Below are positions 26,832 to 36,451 of a stretch of 64,000 nucleotides of DNA, in pieces. Each line of letters opens with the position of its first letter. The first letter of the stretch is position 1. This DNA comes from Haloarcula sp. H-GB4. GTDB lineage: Archaea > Halobacteriota > Halobacteria > Halobacteriales > Haloarculaceae. Where the stretch lies: the NCBI RefSeq assembly GCF_030848575.1, contig NZ_JAVDDX010000004.1, positions 62,001-126,000 on the forward strand, given 5' to 3'. A program made the translations under genes and the position numbers. The notes beneath the pieces are model-generated. The model was not told where the DNA came from and ran no database searches. It saw nothing but the letters and a program-made list of their open reading frames with translations.

Positions 26832-27020
26832 TTACCCGTCTTGTTTGGGCTGAGCATCCCGAAGCTGACCACTAACCTCCTGCTCGTGCTCTTCTAAGAG
26901 CGTGTGGAACTCTGCAATCGTCTCCTCAACAGTCTCACCCTCCCCTTGATCGTTACAGTGTCTTCGTCTCGTGTCCTGGTTCCTCGTTTCAGCCGAGCCT
27001 CCCTCCGGTCGGTCTGCCAT
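26832..27020 (-). CDS. Short helical protein, unknown, possibly a remnant
   Basis: From the ATG at 27020 a 62-residue protein reads MADRPEGGSAETRNQ and ends in a very acidic amphipathic helix (VEETIAEFHTLLEEHEQEVS). The end looks like a genuine haloarchaeal protein; the start is arginine-rich and less convincing. The frame is open further upstream. No family is recognised. Confidence 0.35.
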   Translation of the reverse strand: MADRPEGGSAETRNQDTRRRHCNDQGEGETVEETIAEFHTLLEEHEQEVSGQLRDAQPKQDG

Positions 27021-27237
27021 GCACGAGCTGACGAGGTCCAGACCAGCATTGAGTGTGCTTCGTGTCCAGACTCGGAGTCGGAGTTTGAGCCGGAGGCAGG
27101 ATTCAACGACTCGATAGGTGGGCGGTTGAAGACCTAAGACACAAAAGATACCTACACGAGAGGACTTGCGGGAGTGCGCGTACCTTTGATACATACGGAA
27201 ACACATAGTTATCTACGCGTCAACTCTTTACGCACCG

Positions 27238-27972
27238 ATGTACACAGTCGCAGATTTACCTATCGATAACCAACTCCAGACCGTCGAATACGATCTTGAG
27301 CTTGAATCGGCGCTTCGTCGGATGTTTGAGAATAGCTACACGCAAATCGGTGTTGAGCGGGATGGCGAATTAGTTGGGATTGTCACCTACCGGTCAGTCG
27401 TCCGGACACTCCTTGCGTTCCACCAGCTAGAGGTCGGGCACAAAACACTGGACAAGATATCAGTCGGGGCAGCAGTTGAAGATGCACACACAATCAGTGA
27501 GGATGAGAACCTCCTCGGGATATTCGATGCACTCGCGGAATACACGTATATCGTGATCAGTCGAGACGATGAGTGGCGTATTCTGACTGACTACGATCTT
27601 CTAACGCGGCTAAAACAAATGCTCGAGCCGTTTTTGTTGATTGAGTCGATCGAAATGCGGTTGCGGGAGATTTTCATACGAGTGTTTGGCGATTCGCTGT
27701 CGGAGCAGTTAGCAGAGACATTTGACGATGATCATCCACTGCCAACGCCGGCGTCGGTCGAACATTGTAGCTACGCACACTATGCCCAGTTCATTTCTAT
27801 TCACTGGGAGGAATTTGAATCGCTTTTCGATGATCAACAGGATGTGATTCGTGAGTTGGTGCTTGAAATCGGGGATATGCGAAATCAGCTCTTCCACTTT
27901 CGAGTCGACAATCCGGACGAGTTTGATCGAGATCTACTCCGTTTCGGCCAGTCGTACTTTTCTTCAGTGTGA
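27238..27972 (+). CDS. CBS-domain protein with HEPN-like C-terminus
   Basis: The 244-residue protein has two CBS-like repeats (about residues 1-65, with QIGVERDGELVGIVTYRSVV, and 70-130, with TYIVISRDDEWRILTDYDLL), which usually bind adenine nucleotides. The C-terminal 110 residues are helical and contain RNQLFHFR near residue 220, matching the R-x4-H pattern of HEPN ribonucleases and related proteins. A TATA-like TAGTTATC sits about 30 nt before the ATG, giving a leaderless start. This fusion suggests a nucleotide-sensing effector, but no antitoxin or partner gene is adjacent. Confidence 0.7.
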   Translation: MYTVADLPIDNQLQTVEYDLELESALRRMFENSYTQIGVERDGELVGIVTYRSVVRTLLAFHQLEVGHKTLDKISVGAAVEDAHTISEDENLLGIFDALAEYTYIVISRDDEWRILTDYDLLTRLKQMLEPFLLIESIEMRLREIFIRVFGDSLSEQLAETFDDDHPLPTPASVEHCSYAHYAQFISIHWEEFESLFDDQQDVIRELVLEIGDMRNQLFHFRVDNPDEFDRDLLRFGQSYFSSV

Positions 27973-28044
27973 CTCCTGAAATCACGAGCAGGTTGTCCTG
28001 AGAACCATACAGCTTGACGACGTATAGAGTAACTGGCTGGGCTC

Positions 28045-28125
28045 ATGTATTGAGACTGCCTGTCTCAACTACTGTTCGTGTCCGGGAGTTGAGGCTATAG
28101 CGGGTTTAAAAAGACTGTAATGCGT
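28045..28125 (+). repeat. 81-bp dispersed repeat, full copy 2
   Basis: ATGTATTGAGACTGCC...GGGTTTAAAAAGACTGTAATGCGT, with exactly the same length as the copies at 1032 and 61843. A remnant encoding SEWQHYR follows on the minus strand, as it does (EWQHYR) after the copy at 61843. Confidence 0.75.
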
Positions 28126-28181
28126 GTATTTGGCCGAATCGTCGACTGGCGATCACTCAAGATTAGCTCTCAACCACCCCT

Positions 28182-28310
28182 TCATGTTGTATCGGTGACT
28201 ATATCGTCGGATTGCGAAGGTTTTCTGTAGTGTTGCCACTCAGACATCACGCTACCCCAGATCGACTCCTCTACCCGATTCTGGTTTCCTTCTTCAACAG
28301 CGTCAGCGTG
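28182..28310 (-). pseudogene. Repeat-linked gene fragment with EWQHYR motif
   Basis: A 43-codon minus-strand frame reads AVEEGNQNRVEESIWGSVMS, then EWQHYRKPSQSDD and stops at 28182. It has no start. The EWQHYR part and its position relative to the 81-bp repeat match the fragment at 61978-62139. The parent family is unknown to me. Confidence 0.4.
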
Positions 28311-28615
28311 TTATCTGCCGTCACCATCGGCGAGTGTTCGCACTCACCAGTCAGTTCGACCTGTACGGGTTGTCAGTGATATGAACTGTCCTGCTCAATT
28401 TTTGTCTGTCGACTCGATGGATGGGATTTTGACATAGCGAGAGAATAGTCGCTGGTGAAGACTTTCCCGTTGAGTTCGTGAGAATGAAATTGAAGCATCG
28501 GGCAACTATGGCCAACCTACGAGATGTCCGACAAGCACCTCAACGTACTGACTAACTCAGCAGCTATACATTTCCACTGCTGGGTCAGACTGGATACTGC
28601 CTTGCCGACAACTGT
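28311..28615. other. Gene-free stretch before rdfA
   Basis: No supported frame or RNA gene. The last 100 bp should contain the rdfA promoter. Confidence 0.3.
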
Positions 28616-28642
28616 ATGAATGGCATCGGAGTACTAGAATAT

Positions 28643-29284
28643 ATGCCCCAAACAAACAACGAGACCGGTGATGCCGGGCGCAGCCCGACTAGTTTCAAAG
28701 TCGGTCGCATCATCGAAGAGTATGACTTAGATGGGCTTGGTGAAGAACTGAAAGCTCGTTGGACGGGAGAGGAAGGTGAACGAACAAGCCTCCGTGATCT
28801 CGCAGACCTCTTCAACAAACGTCTGCTGCGTGAAATGTTGGTTAATAATGGCCAGAATCCGATCCAGAGCGAGGTTGAACGCAAGTATGAAAACATGACT
28901 GGAGACGTTAGTGCAGGTGTGAAAGCGGATGCTAGGTCGGCGTTAGAACACAGCGGCGTGGATGTGGATGAATTGCAATCCAACTTTGTTACCCACCAAT
29001 CAGTCCACACATATCTCACTGAGTATCATAACGCTGAGCTTGAAAAACCAGAGGGGGCTGAAAAGGTTGAAAAAGCTCTTGAGACGATCCGGCGTCTTCA
29101 AAGTCGAACACTTGCTGTTACGGACAATACGGTCTCGCGCCTCAGTAAAACAGATCAGCTATCGACAGGAGAGTTGGAAGTTTTCGTTGATATTAGTGTG
29201 ACGTGTACAGACTGTGGACAGGGATACAACATTGGAGACCTCCTTTTAGAGGGGGAGTGTGACTGTCCCAACGGAGCCGAGTGA
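28643..29284 (+). CDS. rdfA: Rod-determining factor RdfA-like protein
   Basis: The 213-residue protein resembles RdfA, the haloarchaeal factor needed for rod shape: VGRIIEEYDLDGLGEELKARW near the start, then LRDLADLFNKRLL, RSALEHSGVDVDELQSNFVTHQSVHTYL and LETIRRLQSRT, and a C-terminal zinc motif (CTDCG near 195, CDCP near the end). I start at 28643; an in-frame ATG at 28616 would add nine residues. Many genomes carry several rdfA-like paralogues, often on plasmids, so this copy may not control shape. It stands alone between remnants. Confidence 0.75.
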   Translation: MPQTNNETGDAGRSPTSFKVGRIIEEYDLDGLGEELKARWTGEEGERTSLRDLADLFNKRLLREMLVNNGQNPIQSEVERKYENMTGDVSAGVKADARSALEHSGVDVDELQSNFVTHQSVHTYLTEYHNAELEKPEGAEKVEKALETIRRLQSRTLAVTDNTVSRLSKTDQLSTGELEVFVDISVTCTDCGQGYNIGDLLLEGECDCPNGAE

Positions 29285-29554
29285 GTAGCCAAGATATCGA
29301 AACATCCGTCATTTACTTACGACCGAGTGCCCTAATACGAGCTATGTTCTTAGCGGCTTTGTGGTGGGTCTATACTTTATAGATCTATATTAGTCTAATA
29401 CGATAAGAAAAAGAATGAATTAACACAAACATACACATATCTTGAGGGGGTACCATCAAATATATCACACTTAGCGATATTCTATCCGATTCACCATGGA
29501 TTTCAGCAGAGAGAGGGCCGCCGTCTCCATCTCAGTGCTGTGTTGCCGGCGACG
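29285..29554. other. AT-rich gap after rdfA
   Basis: No gene is supported. The middle (about 29370-29470) is strongly AT-rich with several TATA-like runs, but no clear downstream start. Confidence 0.3.
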
Positions 29555-29945
29555 CTACGCGTGCCTATCACCATCACTCCAGATGGACTCACAAGTCGAC
29601 GTCTTGGACGTGCTCCAAGGCGTCCAGACTACTAATGACCGTGGACACGACACTCCTGTAATAAATGGATTGAATCTGTCGAGTGTCTCGGCCGAGGCAT
29701 CCTCGGCAGCCCCGCCGAAATAGTCCATCGCTCCCCCGACGCTCTCTGACATCTCCGTCTGAAGATCCTGGAGCGTCTCCTGCTGTTCAATGGATCGGTT
29801 ACGTTTGCCAGTAGCTCAACTGTCCCGACTGTCTCCCTCAGGGTCCATAACGTGCTTCTGGGCGTTCGATCGCGACCGTAGCCATGCGCTCGGCGTGGGT
29901 ACCGAGAGTTACCGAGAGCAGTTCGGAGGACCAGTCGGCGAGGGA
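29555..29945 (-). pseudogene. Frameshifted coding remnant next to hydroxyacyl-CoA dehydrogenase
   Basis: Pieces in different minus-strand frames look coding: SLADWSSELLSVTLGTHAER (just before 29870), then QQETLQDLQTEMSESVGGAM and DYFGGAAEDASAETLDRF (29650-29790). The amphipathic, Gln/Glu/Ala-rich character would fit a granule-associated (phasin-like) protein, which would suit the acyl-CoA neighbourhood, but I cannot confirm this. Stops and frameshifts break it at least twice. Confidence 0.35.
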
Positions 29946-29946
29946 T

Positions 29947-30837
29947 TTACTCATCATCGTCTCCCCAGTGACCACTCATACCGACTTTCTCGCCGTCTTC
30001 CCAGACGTAGAAGCCCTCGCCGGACTTTTTTCCGAGGTTGCCAGCGCGCACCTTCCGACGGAGCGCCTGTGGTGGCTTGAATCGCTCGCCGAGTTCCTCG
30101 CGGAGGTATTCGGCGATGTGAAGCCGAACGTCGAGGCCGACGTGGTCGCCGAGTTCGATCGGTCCCATGGGATAGCCGTATCCCTTCCGCATGGCGGCGT
30201 CGATGTCCGCTGGACTGGCGACGCCCTGTTCAACCATGCGAATCGCTTCCAGTCCGAGCGCGAGGCCAAGCCGCGAGGTCGCGAAGCCGGCGCTGTCCCG
30301 AACGACGACGGCTTCTTTCTCGATCCCTTCGACGTATTCGATCGCACGCGCCTCCGTCTCGTCGCTGGTCTGCTCGGCGACGACGATCTCTACTAGGTCC
30401 ATGATATGCGGTGGGTTAAAGAAGTGAAGGCCGACGGTCCGGTCTGGGTGCTCCAGCACGGACGCCATCTCCGTGACCGAGAGCGAGGAGGTGTTGGAGG
30501 CAATGAGAGCGTCGTCCGGCGCCGAGGCTTCGACGTCCTGGAAAATGTTCTGTTTGAGATCCATGTCCTCCGGAACGGCCTCGACAACGAGGTCGGCGTC
30601 CGAGACGGCGTCGCCGAGCTCCGTCGTTCCGGAAATACGATCGAGCGTGGCCTCCATTTCTGCTTCGGTCACCTTGTCGCGCTCGATGCCCTCAGCGAGG
30701 TTTTGACGGATACCGTCGATACCCTCGGCCACGAGATCATCTTCAATGTCGCGGAGGACGACATCGTGTCCAGCCATCGCTGAGACTTGTGCGATTCCGT
30801 GACCCATACTACCGGCTCCGAGTACTGCGACCTGCAT
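29947..30837 (-). CDS. 3-hydroxyacyl-CoA dehydrogenase
   Basis: The 296-residue enzyme oxidises 3-hydroxyacyl-CoA with NAD. The N-terminal Rossmann domain starts VAVLGAGSMGHGIAQ and ends strand 2 with RDIEDD. The catalytic part has VVEAVPED, SNTSSLSVTEMA, and GLHFFNPPHIMDLVEIV, where the His of HFFNP is the catalytic base. The C-terminal domain has GYPMGPIELGDHVGLD and RKVRAGNLGKKSGEGFYVW. Length is normal. The ATG at 30837 is used. A shortened relative lies at 49519. Confidence 0.93.
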   Translation of the reverse strand: MQVAVLGAGSMGHGIAQVSAMAGHDVVLRDIEDDLVAEGIDGIRQNLAEGIERDKVTEAEMEATLDRISGTTELGDAVSDADLVVEAVPEDMDLKQNIFQDVEASAPDDALIASNTSSLSVTEMASVLEHPDRTVGLHFFNPPHIMDLVEIVVAEQTSDETEARAIEYVEGIEKEAVVVRDSAGFATSRLGLALGLEAIRMVEQGVASPADIDAAMRKGYGYPMGPIELGDHVGLDVRLHIAEYLREELGERFKPPQALRRKVRAGNLGKKSGEGFYVWEDGEKVGMSGHWGDDDE

Positions 30838-31020
30838 ACTGTCGTACTCAGAGAGTGCGGTCAAAAGCGTTTCTTACTGGTAGTGTGACACAGTGCGCCA
30901 AAGAGAAAGCGGCAAACCCCGTTTCGCTACGTGTCCGAAGGCGAGACGTGTATCTGGTGGGTGCCGCCCAGACGGACTCCGGACCGAACTATTAATGTCA
31001 TTGCTTCTAACCTGTATGGT

Positions 31021-32184
31021 ATGCTCGACTATGTTGACCTAGAGAGCGAACTGTCGGAAGAAGAACGGATGGTACGCGACACCGCCCGCGAGTTCGTCGC
31101 CGAGAAGATCAAACCTGACGTCGGCCAACACTGGATCGACGGCACATTTCCGATGGATCTCATCCCCGAGATGGGGGAGATGGGCTTTTACGCGCCGAAC
31201 CTGGACGGCTACGGCCTGCCGAATCTGAGTGAGACAGCCTACGGGCTGCTCATGCAGGAACTCGAAGCCGGTGATTCGGGCCTACGCTCGATGGCCTCCG
31301 TCCAAGGTGCGCTCGTGATGTATCCCATCCACGCGTTCGGATCGGAAGAACAGAAAGACAAGTGGCTTCCTGAACTCGGAACCGGCGAAGCCGTGGGCTG
31401 TTTCGGCCTGACCGAGCCCGAGCACGGCTCGAACGCCTCGGCCATGGAAACACACGCCGAGAAGGACGGCGACGAGTACGTGCTCAATGGGGCAAAGACC
31501 TGGATCACCAACTCCCCGATCAGTGACGTGGCCGTCGTCTGGGCGAAAGACCGCTCGATAGACGGAACCCCGGTCCGGGGCTTCCTCGTCGAAACGGAGC
31601 GTGACGGCGTCACCACGAACAAAATCGACGAGAAGCTCTCCTTGCGTGCGTCGATTACCGGTGAGATCAGCCTGCAGCACGCCCGCGTCCCCGAGGAAAA
31701 CGTCCTCCCGGGCGTCGAGGGGATGAAGGGCCCGCTGTCCTGCCTCACCCAGGCCCGCTACGGCATTGCTTGGGGCGCTGTCGGGGCTGCGATGGACTGT
31801 TTCGAGACGGCCCTCGAGTACGCGACCGATCGTGAACAGTTCGGCAAACCCATCGGCGGCTTCCAACTTCAGCAGGACAAACTCGCCGAGATGGCCACGC
31901 AGATCACGAACGCACAGTTGCTCGCTCATCGGCTGGCCGACCTCAAAGAGCGCGGTGACCTCCGGCCAGAACAGGTGTCGATGGCCAAGCGCAACAACGT
32001 CCGGATGGCCCGAGAACAGTCCCGCATCGCCCGTGAGATGCTGGGCGGCAACGGGATCACGGCGGACTACTCGCCGATGCGGCACGTCACTAATCTGGAG
32101 ACAGTGTACACCTACGAGGGCACCCACGACATCCACTCGCTCATTCTCGGCCACGACCTCACCGGTATCCCCGCATTCGAATAG
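31021..32184 (+). CDS. gcdH: Glutaryl-CoA dehydrogenase-like acyl-CoA dehydrogenase
   Basis: The 387-residue flavoprotein matches glutaryl-CoA dehydrogenases: GLRSMASVQGALVMYPIHAFG (holding the Arg that binds the distal carboxylate), GCFGLTEPEHGSN, LNGAKTWITNSP, KLSLRASITGEI, and the C-terminal TYEGTHDIHSLILG with the catalytic Glu. GcdH converts glutaryl-CoA to crotonyl-CoA plus CO2, giving electrons to ETF. Related enzymes act on other dicarboxyl-CoAs, so the exact substrate is open. I start at 31021 although the frame runs up to 30931. The stop is directly followed by the thiolase ATG. Confidence 0.85.
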   Translation: MLDYVDLESELSEEERMVRDTAREFVAEKIKPDVGQHWIDGTFPMDLIPEMGEMGFYAPNLDGYGLPNLSETAYGLLMQELEAGDSGLRSMASVQGALVMYPIHAFGSEEQKDKWLPELGTGEAVGCFGLTEPEHGSNASAMETHAEKDGDEYVLNGAKTWITNSPISDVAVVWAKDRSIDGTPVRGFLVETERDGVTTNKIDEKLSLRASITGEISLQHARVPEENVLPGVEGMKGPLSCLTQARYGIAWGAVGAAMDCFETALEYATDREQFGKPIGGFQLQQDKLAEMATQITNAQLLAHRLADLKERGDLRPEQVSMAKRNNVRMAREQSRIAREMLGGNGITADYSPMRHVTNLETVYTYEGTHDIHSLILGHDLTGIPAFE

Positions 32185-33339
32185 ATGACTGCAGACTCTC
32201 ACCCAGTTGTCGTCGCTGCCCGGCGAACCCCACAGGGCAAGCGCGACGGCATGTTCGCCGACGTTCGGAGTGAAGACCTCTCAGTCCCACTCGTCAACGA
32301 GTTGTTGGCCGAAACAGACCTCACAGGTGAGGACGTCGACGACTTGCAGTGGGGCTGTGCGAAGCAGGTAAAAGAGCAAGGCAACAACCTCGCACGCATT
32401 ATCGCCCTCCTCTCGGACCTGGGCGAGCGGGTGCCCGCGACGACGGTCGATCGGCTCTGTGGCTCGTCGGCCCAGACCATCGCGGCTGCCTCGGACGCCA
32501 TTCGTGCCGGCCAGCGCGAGTGCATCATCGCCGGCGGCGTCGAGAACATGTCGCGCGTCCACCGTGACCACGGGATCGACTCCTACCCCGGCATCCGCGA
32601 GCAGTACGACACCCACGCGCTCCAGATGGGAATGACGGCCGAAGCCGTCGCCGAACGATTCGACATCAGCCGAGAGGCACAGGACGAGTACGGTGCTCGC
32701 TCCCAGCAGCGCGCCGTTGAGGCCACCGAGGAAGGCCGCTTCGACGAGGAGATAGTCCCCATCCAAGGCCACGACGAAGACGGTGATCCGATCACTGCCA
32801 CTGAAGACGAGGGTCTCCGCCCGGGCACGACGACCGCGAAACTCGCCGAATTGCCTACGGTCTTCAAAGAGGACGGAACCGTCACGCCCGGGAACGCGTC
32901 GCAGATTAGCGACGGCGCGGCCGCCGTTATGCTCACTTCCCGACGGTTTGCCGAGGAGCACGGCCTGGACGTTATGGCCGAAGTCGGTGGCCACAACGTG
33001 GCGGGCGTCGATCCCGAGATTATGGGCATCGGTCCGATCCCGGCCGTCCGAGGGCTCATGGACCGCACTGGAACAACCATCGACGAGTATGACCTGGTCG
33101 AACTGAACGAGGCATTCGCCAGCCAGACGCTGTACTGCCGACGCGAGCTTGGAATCGACGACGCGACGTTCAACGTCAACGGCGGTGCCATCGCCATCGG
33201 TCACCCGCTCGGTGCGTCGGGGGCGCGACTCCCCGTAACCTTGATTCACGAAATGCACCGACGGAACGCGCACCGGGGGCTCTCGACAATGTGTATCGGC
33301 TATGGCCAGGGGATCGCACTCGAATTCCGGATTCCGTGA
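32185..33339 (+). CDS. Acetyl-CoA C-acyltransferase (thiolase)
   Basis: The 384-residue thiolase has the nucleophile Cys in VDRLCGSSAQT near 92, the NEAFA loop near 308, the His in GGAIAIGHPLGASGAR near 340 and the second Cys in STMCIGYGQG near 370. It cleaves 3-oxoacyl-CoA with CoA. Its ATG follows the gcdH stop with no gap, so the two are one operon. After GcdH and hydration/oxidation of crotonyl-CoA, it would yield acetyl-CoA. Confidence 0.93.
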   Translation: MTADSHPVVVAARRTPQGKRDGMFADVRSEDLSVPLVNELLAETDLTGEDVDDLQWGCAKQVKEQGNNLARIIALLSDLGERVPATTVDRLCGSSAQTIAAASDAIRAGQRECIIAGGVENMSRVHRDHGIDSYPGIREQYDTHALQMGMTAEAVAERFDISREAQDEYGARSQQRAVEATEEGRFDEEIVPIQGHDEDGDPITATEDEGLRPGTTTAKLAELPTVFKEDGTVTPGNASQISDGAAAVMLTSRRFAEEHGLDVMAEVGGHNVAGVDPEIMGIGPIPAVRGLMDRTGTTIDEYDLVELNEAFASQTLYCRRELGIDDATFNVNGGAIAIGHPLGASGARLPVTLIHEMHRRNAHRGLSTMCIGYGQGIALEFRIP

Positions 33340-33417
33340 GCCTGCGGCTCGCTGATTTTTGCCGCGCAAAAAGGGACAGACACGACTTGTCCTACGAGAG
33401 GTGACGTTTCTTCTCCG

Positions 33418-34557
33418 TTATAGGAGACGGTCAGCGATAATATTCTTCTGAATCTCGCTCGTCCCTTCGTAGATCTTCGTGATGCGAGCGTCCCGATAGT
33501 AGCGCTCGACCGGGTGATCGGAGACATAGCCTGCACCGCCGTGGACCTGGATGGCCTCATCGGCCACGTCGACGGCGTGCTCGGCGGCGAACAGCTTCGC
33601 CATGCTGGCGAACTTGGCTGCTAGGTCGTCGTCGCCGTTCTCGACTTGGGAGGCGGCGCGGTAAGTCAGCGACCTGGCGGCCTCGATGTTGGTCGCCATC
33701 TCGGCGAGTTTGTGCTCGATGGCCTGGAACTCGCCAATCTTCTGGCCGAACTGCTCGCGTTCGTCCGCGTAGTCGAGGGCGGCGTCAAGGGCGGCCTGGG
33801 CAGCCCCGACAGCTTGGGAGGCCACTCGGGTGCGCCCGGATGCAAAGAAATCCATGAGCTGATAGAAGCCCTTGTCGACTTCGCCGATGACGTTCTCCTC
33901 GGGGACGCGAACGTCGTCAACGATGACCTCAGCGAGGTCCGACGCCCGGATTCCGAGTTTGTTGTCGATTTTCTCGGTCTTGAAGCCGTCTAGGTCGGTC
34001 GGAACGAGGAACGCTGTGATGCCACGGTGGCCCTCGTCAGGCGAGGTTTTGGCCATCATGACGCCGACGTCGGCGACAGTGCCGTTCGTGATCCACATCT
34101 TGGTGCCGTTGAGGACGTATCCGTCGTCGTCCTTCTCTGCGCGGGTTTCGATCCCCGCAACGTTCGACCCGTGGGCCGGTTCGGAGATTGCCGAGTACGA
34201 GGCGGCCTCACCATTGGCTATCTTGGGGAGCCACTCCTCTTTCATCCACTCGTCACCATACTTGATGATCATGTTCGTCCCGAACCCAGCACTCCCGACG
34301 GCACTCCCGATACCTGGGTCGGCACGCCAGAGTTCCTCAGTGACGAGGACTGCCTCGAACAGGTCCATGCCTGCGCCGTCGTATTCGAGGGGAATGTGGG
34401 GGGCAACAAAATCGAACTCAGCAGCCTTCTTGCGGAGTTCGATCGGATAGGATCCGTCCTGGTCATGTTGTTTTGCGACCGGTTTGATCTCGTTTTCGCC
34501 AAACTCACGGACGGCCTGCTGGATAGCACGGTGCTCGTCCGATAGCTGGAACGCCAT
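33418..34557 (-). CDS. Acyl-CoA dehydrogenase
   Basis: The 379-residue enzyme has the family signatures SYSAISEPAHGSN near 120, LNGTKMWITNG near 150, REQFGQKIGEFQAIEHKLAEMA near 270 and the catalytic Glu in ITKIYEGTSEIQKNII at the C-terminus. The first domain begins LSDEHRAIQQAVREF. It removes two hydrogens from an acyl-CoA and passes electrons to EtfAB. Chain length preference cannot be read. It is transcribed in the direction opposite to gcdH and convergent with the thiolase gene. Confidence 0.93.
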   Translation of the reverse strand: MAFQLSDEHRAIQQAVREFGENEIKPVAKQHDQDGSYPIELRKKAAEFDFVAPHIPLEYDGAGMDLFEAVLVTEELWRADPGIGSAVGSAGFGTNMIIKYGDEWMKEEWLPKIANGEAASYSAISEPAHGSNVAGIETRAEKDDDGYVLNGTKMWITNGTVADVGVMMAKTSPDEGHRGITAFLVPTDLDGFKTEKIDNKLGIRASDLAEVIVDDVRVPEENVIGEVDKGFYQLMDFFASGRTRVASQAVGAAQAALDAALDYADEREQFGQKIGEFQAIEHKLAEMATNIEAARSLTYRAASQVENGDDDLAAKFASMAKLFAAEHAVDVADEAIQVHGGAGYVSDHPVERYYRDARITKIYEGTSEIQKNIIADRLL

Positions 34558-34660
34558 GGCAGATACTAACACGTGCTGTGTAAAATATATTCTGATATCT
34601 CCAACCTTCGTTAGGTAAGACAGTCAGATAGAATTCCTGTGGAAAGCGAGACGGCCGACT

Positions 34661-36229
34661 TCAGCTGTCGTTTCGGAGTTCGTACTTCTGGACTTTCCCT
34701 GTCGTGGTCCGTGGCAGTTCGTCACGGAACTCGACGATTCGTGGGTGTTTGTATTCCGCGAGGTTGTCGAGTGTGTACTGTTTGATCGCTTCTTCGGGCA
34801 CGTCTACCCCGGGTTCATACCCCGGCGCAGGAACGATGAAGGCTTTGACGGTCTCTCCACGGCGGTCATCGTTGGTGCCGACAACGGCTGCGTCCGCGAC
34901 CGCGTCGTGCTCGTACAGGAGTTCTTCGACTTCCCGAGGGTAGACGTTGTAGCCGCCAGTGATGATCATATGATTCTCCCGGTCGACGATGTAGACGAAG
35001 TTGTCCTCGTCCCAGTACCCTAGGTCTTCCGTGTGGAACCAGCGCTTTCCGTCCGCGTGGGTGAACGCGTGTTCGTTCGCCTCCGGCAGCCCGGAGTAGC
35101 CCTGCATCACGTTCGGCCCGGCGACGACGAGTTCACCGACCACGTCGTCAAGGTCGACTTCCGACTCGTCGATGGGACCCTCCTCGACTCGGGGCATCTC
35201 CTCGAAGTCCTGGTCGACGATCTTGGCGTCGACATTCTCGACGGGCTGGCCGATGCTTCCTTTGCGGCGTGCACTGGGTCGGTTCGCGTGCGTGACGGGA
35301 CTCGTTTCAGTGAGCCCGTATCCCTCGAACAACGATATCTCGAACAGTTCCTCGAACCGCTCTAGGACTTCCATCGGGAGGCTGGACCCCCCGGAGTTGA
35401 CGAACCGAAGCGACGTGAGGTCGACCTCGTCGGCGTTCGGCTGGTTGATCATATCGTTGAACATGGCCGGGACGCCGTACATCACGGTGATGGCCTCTGA
35501 CTCAATGAGGTCGAAGACGACCTTCGGGTCCCACTCGGCTACCGGATAATAGGTTGCCCCGGTGAACACCGCGGCGTTCATCACGGCCGACATGCCGTAG
35601 ATGTGAAAGAGCGGAAGCGTACCGATGAGGTTGTCCTCGTGGTTGATCGACGGTTCCAGTAGCGCCGTATTCGATCTCGTGTTCGATGCGAGGTTGTGAT
35701 GTGATAGGAGGACGCCCTTTGGCTGGCCGGTCGTTCCGGAGGAGTACGGCTGGACTGCCACATCGTCGTCCGCGCGCTTGACGACGGGGACCATCTCGTC
35801 GGCCAGGAACTCCTCGAAGTCCGTCGCGCTCTCGACGGGTGCCCCGACGCTGACGACGGTCTCGACGTCCGTCTCCGGTTGCACCTCGGCGACGGCTTCG
35901 GCGTTTTCAGAGAGGGTCACGACGGCTTTCGAGCCACTATCGGAAAGGAGATGGCTGATTTCACGAGCCTTGTACTGGGGGTTCATCGGCACGACGATGC
36001 TTCCGGTCCGGAGGGCCCCGTAGAAGGCAGTCACGAACTGGGGGAGGTTCGGGAGATAGATGGCGATGCGGTCATCCTCGCCGATCCCGCGGTCGTTGAG
36101 TGCGGCCGCGAACTGGCCGGTGCGTTCCCAGAACGTTTCGTATGTCTGTTCGGTTCCGTCGTAGGATAGTGCCACCGAGTCTGGCGTGGACGAGACAGTA
36201 TCAGCCACTTCCGTTACGAGGTTTGTCAT
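34661..36229 (-). CDS. Acyl-CoA ligase (AMP-forming)
   Basis: The 522-residue enzyme belongs to the ANL superfamily. The AMP-binding P-loop YSSGTTGQPKGVLLSH lies near residues 168-183; GYGLTETSPV near 310 and TEDLGYWDEDNFVYIVDRENHMI near 395-417 carry the adenine and hinge residues, and the catalytic Lys is in RTTTGKVQKYEL at the end. It activates a carboxylic acid with ATP and CoA, the likely first cytoplasmic step after uptake by the TRAP system encoded beside it. The overall look is that of medium/long-chain or aryl-acid ligases. Confidence 0.92.
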   Translation of the reverse strand: MTNLVTEVADTVSSTPDSVALSYDGTEQTYETFWERTGQFAAALNDRGIGEDDRIAIYLPNLPQFVTAFYGALRTGSIVVPMNPQYKAREISHLLSDSGSKAVVTLSENAEAVAEVQPETDVETVVSVGAPVESATDFEEFLADEMVPVVKRADDDVAVQPYSSGTTGQPKGVLLSHHNLASNTRSNTALLEPSINHEDNLIGTLPLFHIYGMSAVMNAAVFTGATYYPVAEWDPKVVFDLIESEAITVMYGVPAMFNDMINQPNADEVDLTSLRFVNSGGSSLPMEVLERFEELFEISLFEGYGLTETSPVTHANRPSARRKGSIGQPVENVDAKIVDQDFEEMPRVEEGPIDESEVDLDDVVGELVVAGPNVMQGYSGLPEANEHAFTHADGKRWFHTEDLGYWDEDNFVYIVDRENHMIITGGYNVYPREVEELLYEHDAVADAAVVGTNDDRRGETVKAFIVPAPGYEPGVDVPEEAIKQYTLDNLAEYKHPRIVEFRDELPRTTTGKVQKYELRNDS

Positions 36230-36451
36230 GACAGTGTGCTGTTGTTGCTACCTCGACACAAAAGTTTTCTCGATTGTGCCTCCCTCGATGGGGCGTCACG
36301 AGCACCGGGCCGAGCTAATCGTGTACGATGACATAGTCGAGGTCGGCCCTACTGATGGCGTCGAGCAACGGTAACTCGGTTGTTCCCGGATTGCGAAACA
36401 TGTGTTCGACGCTGTCTGTTCGAGCACGCCGAGAAGTAGGTCTATACCCGT
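36230..36451. other. Gap between ligase start and a coding scrap
   Basis: No gene is supported. It contains the ligase promoter next to 36229. Confidence 0.3.
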
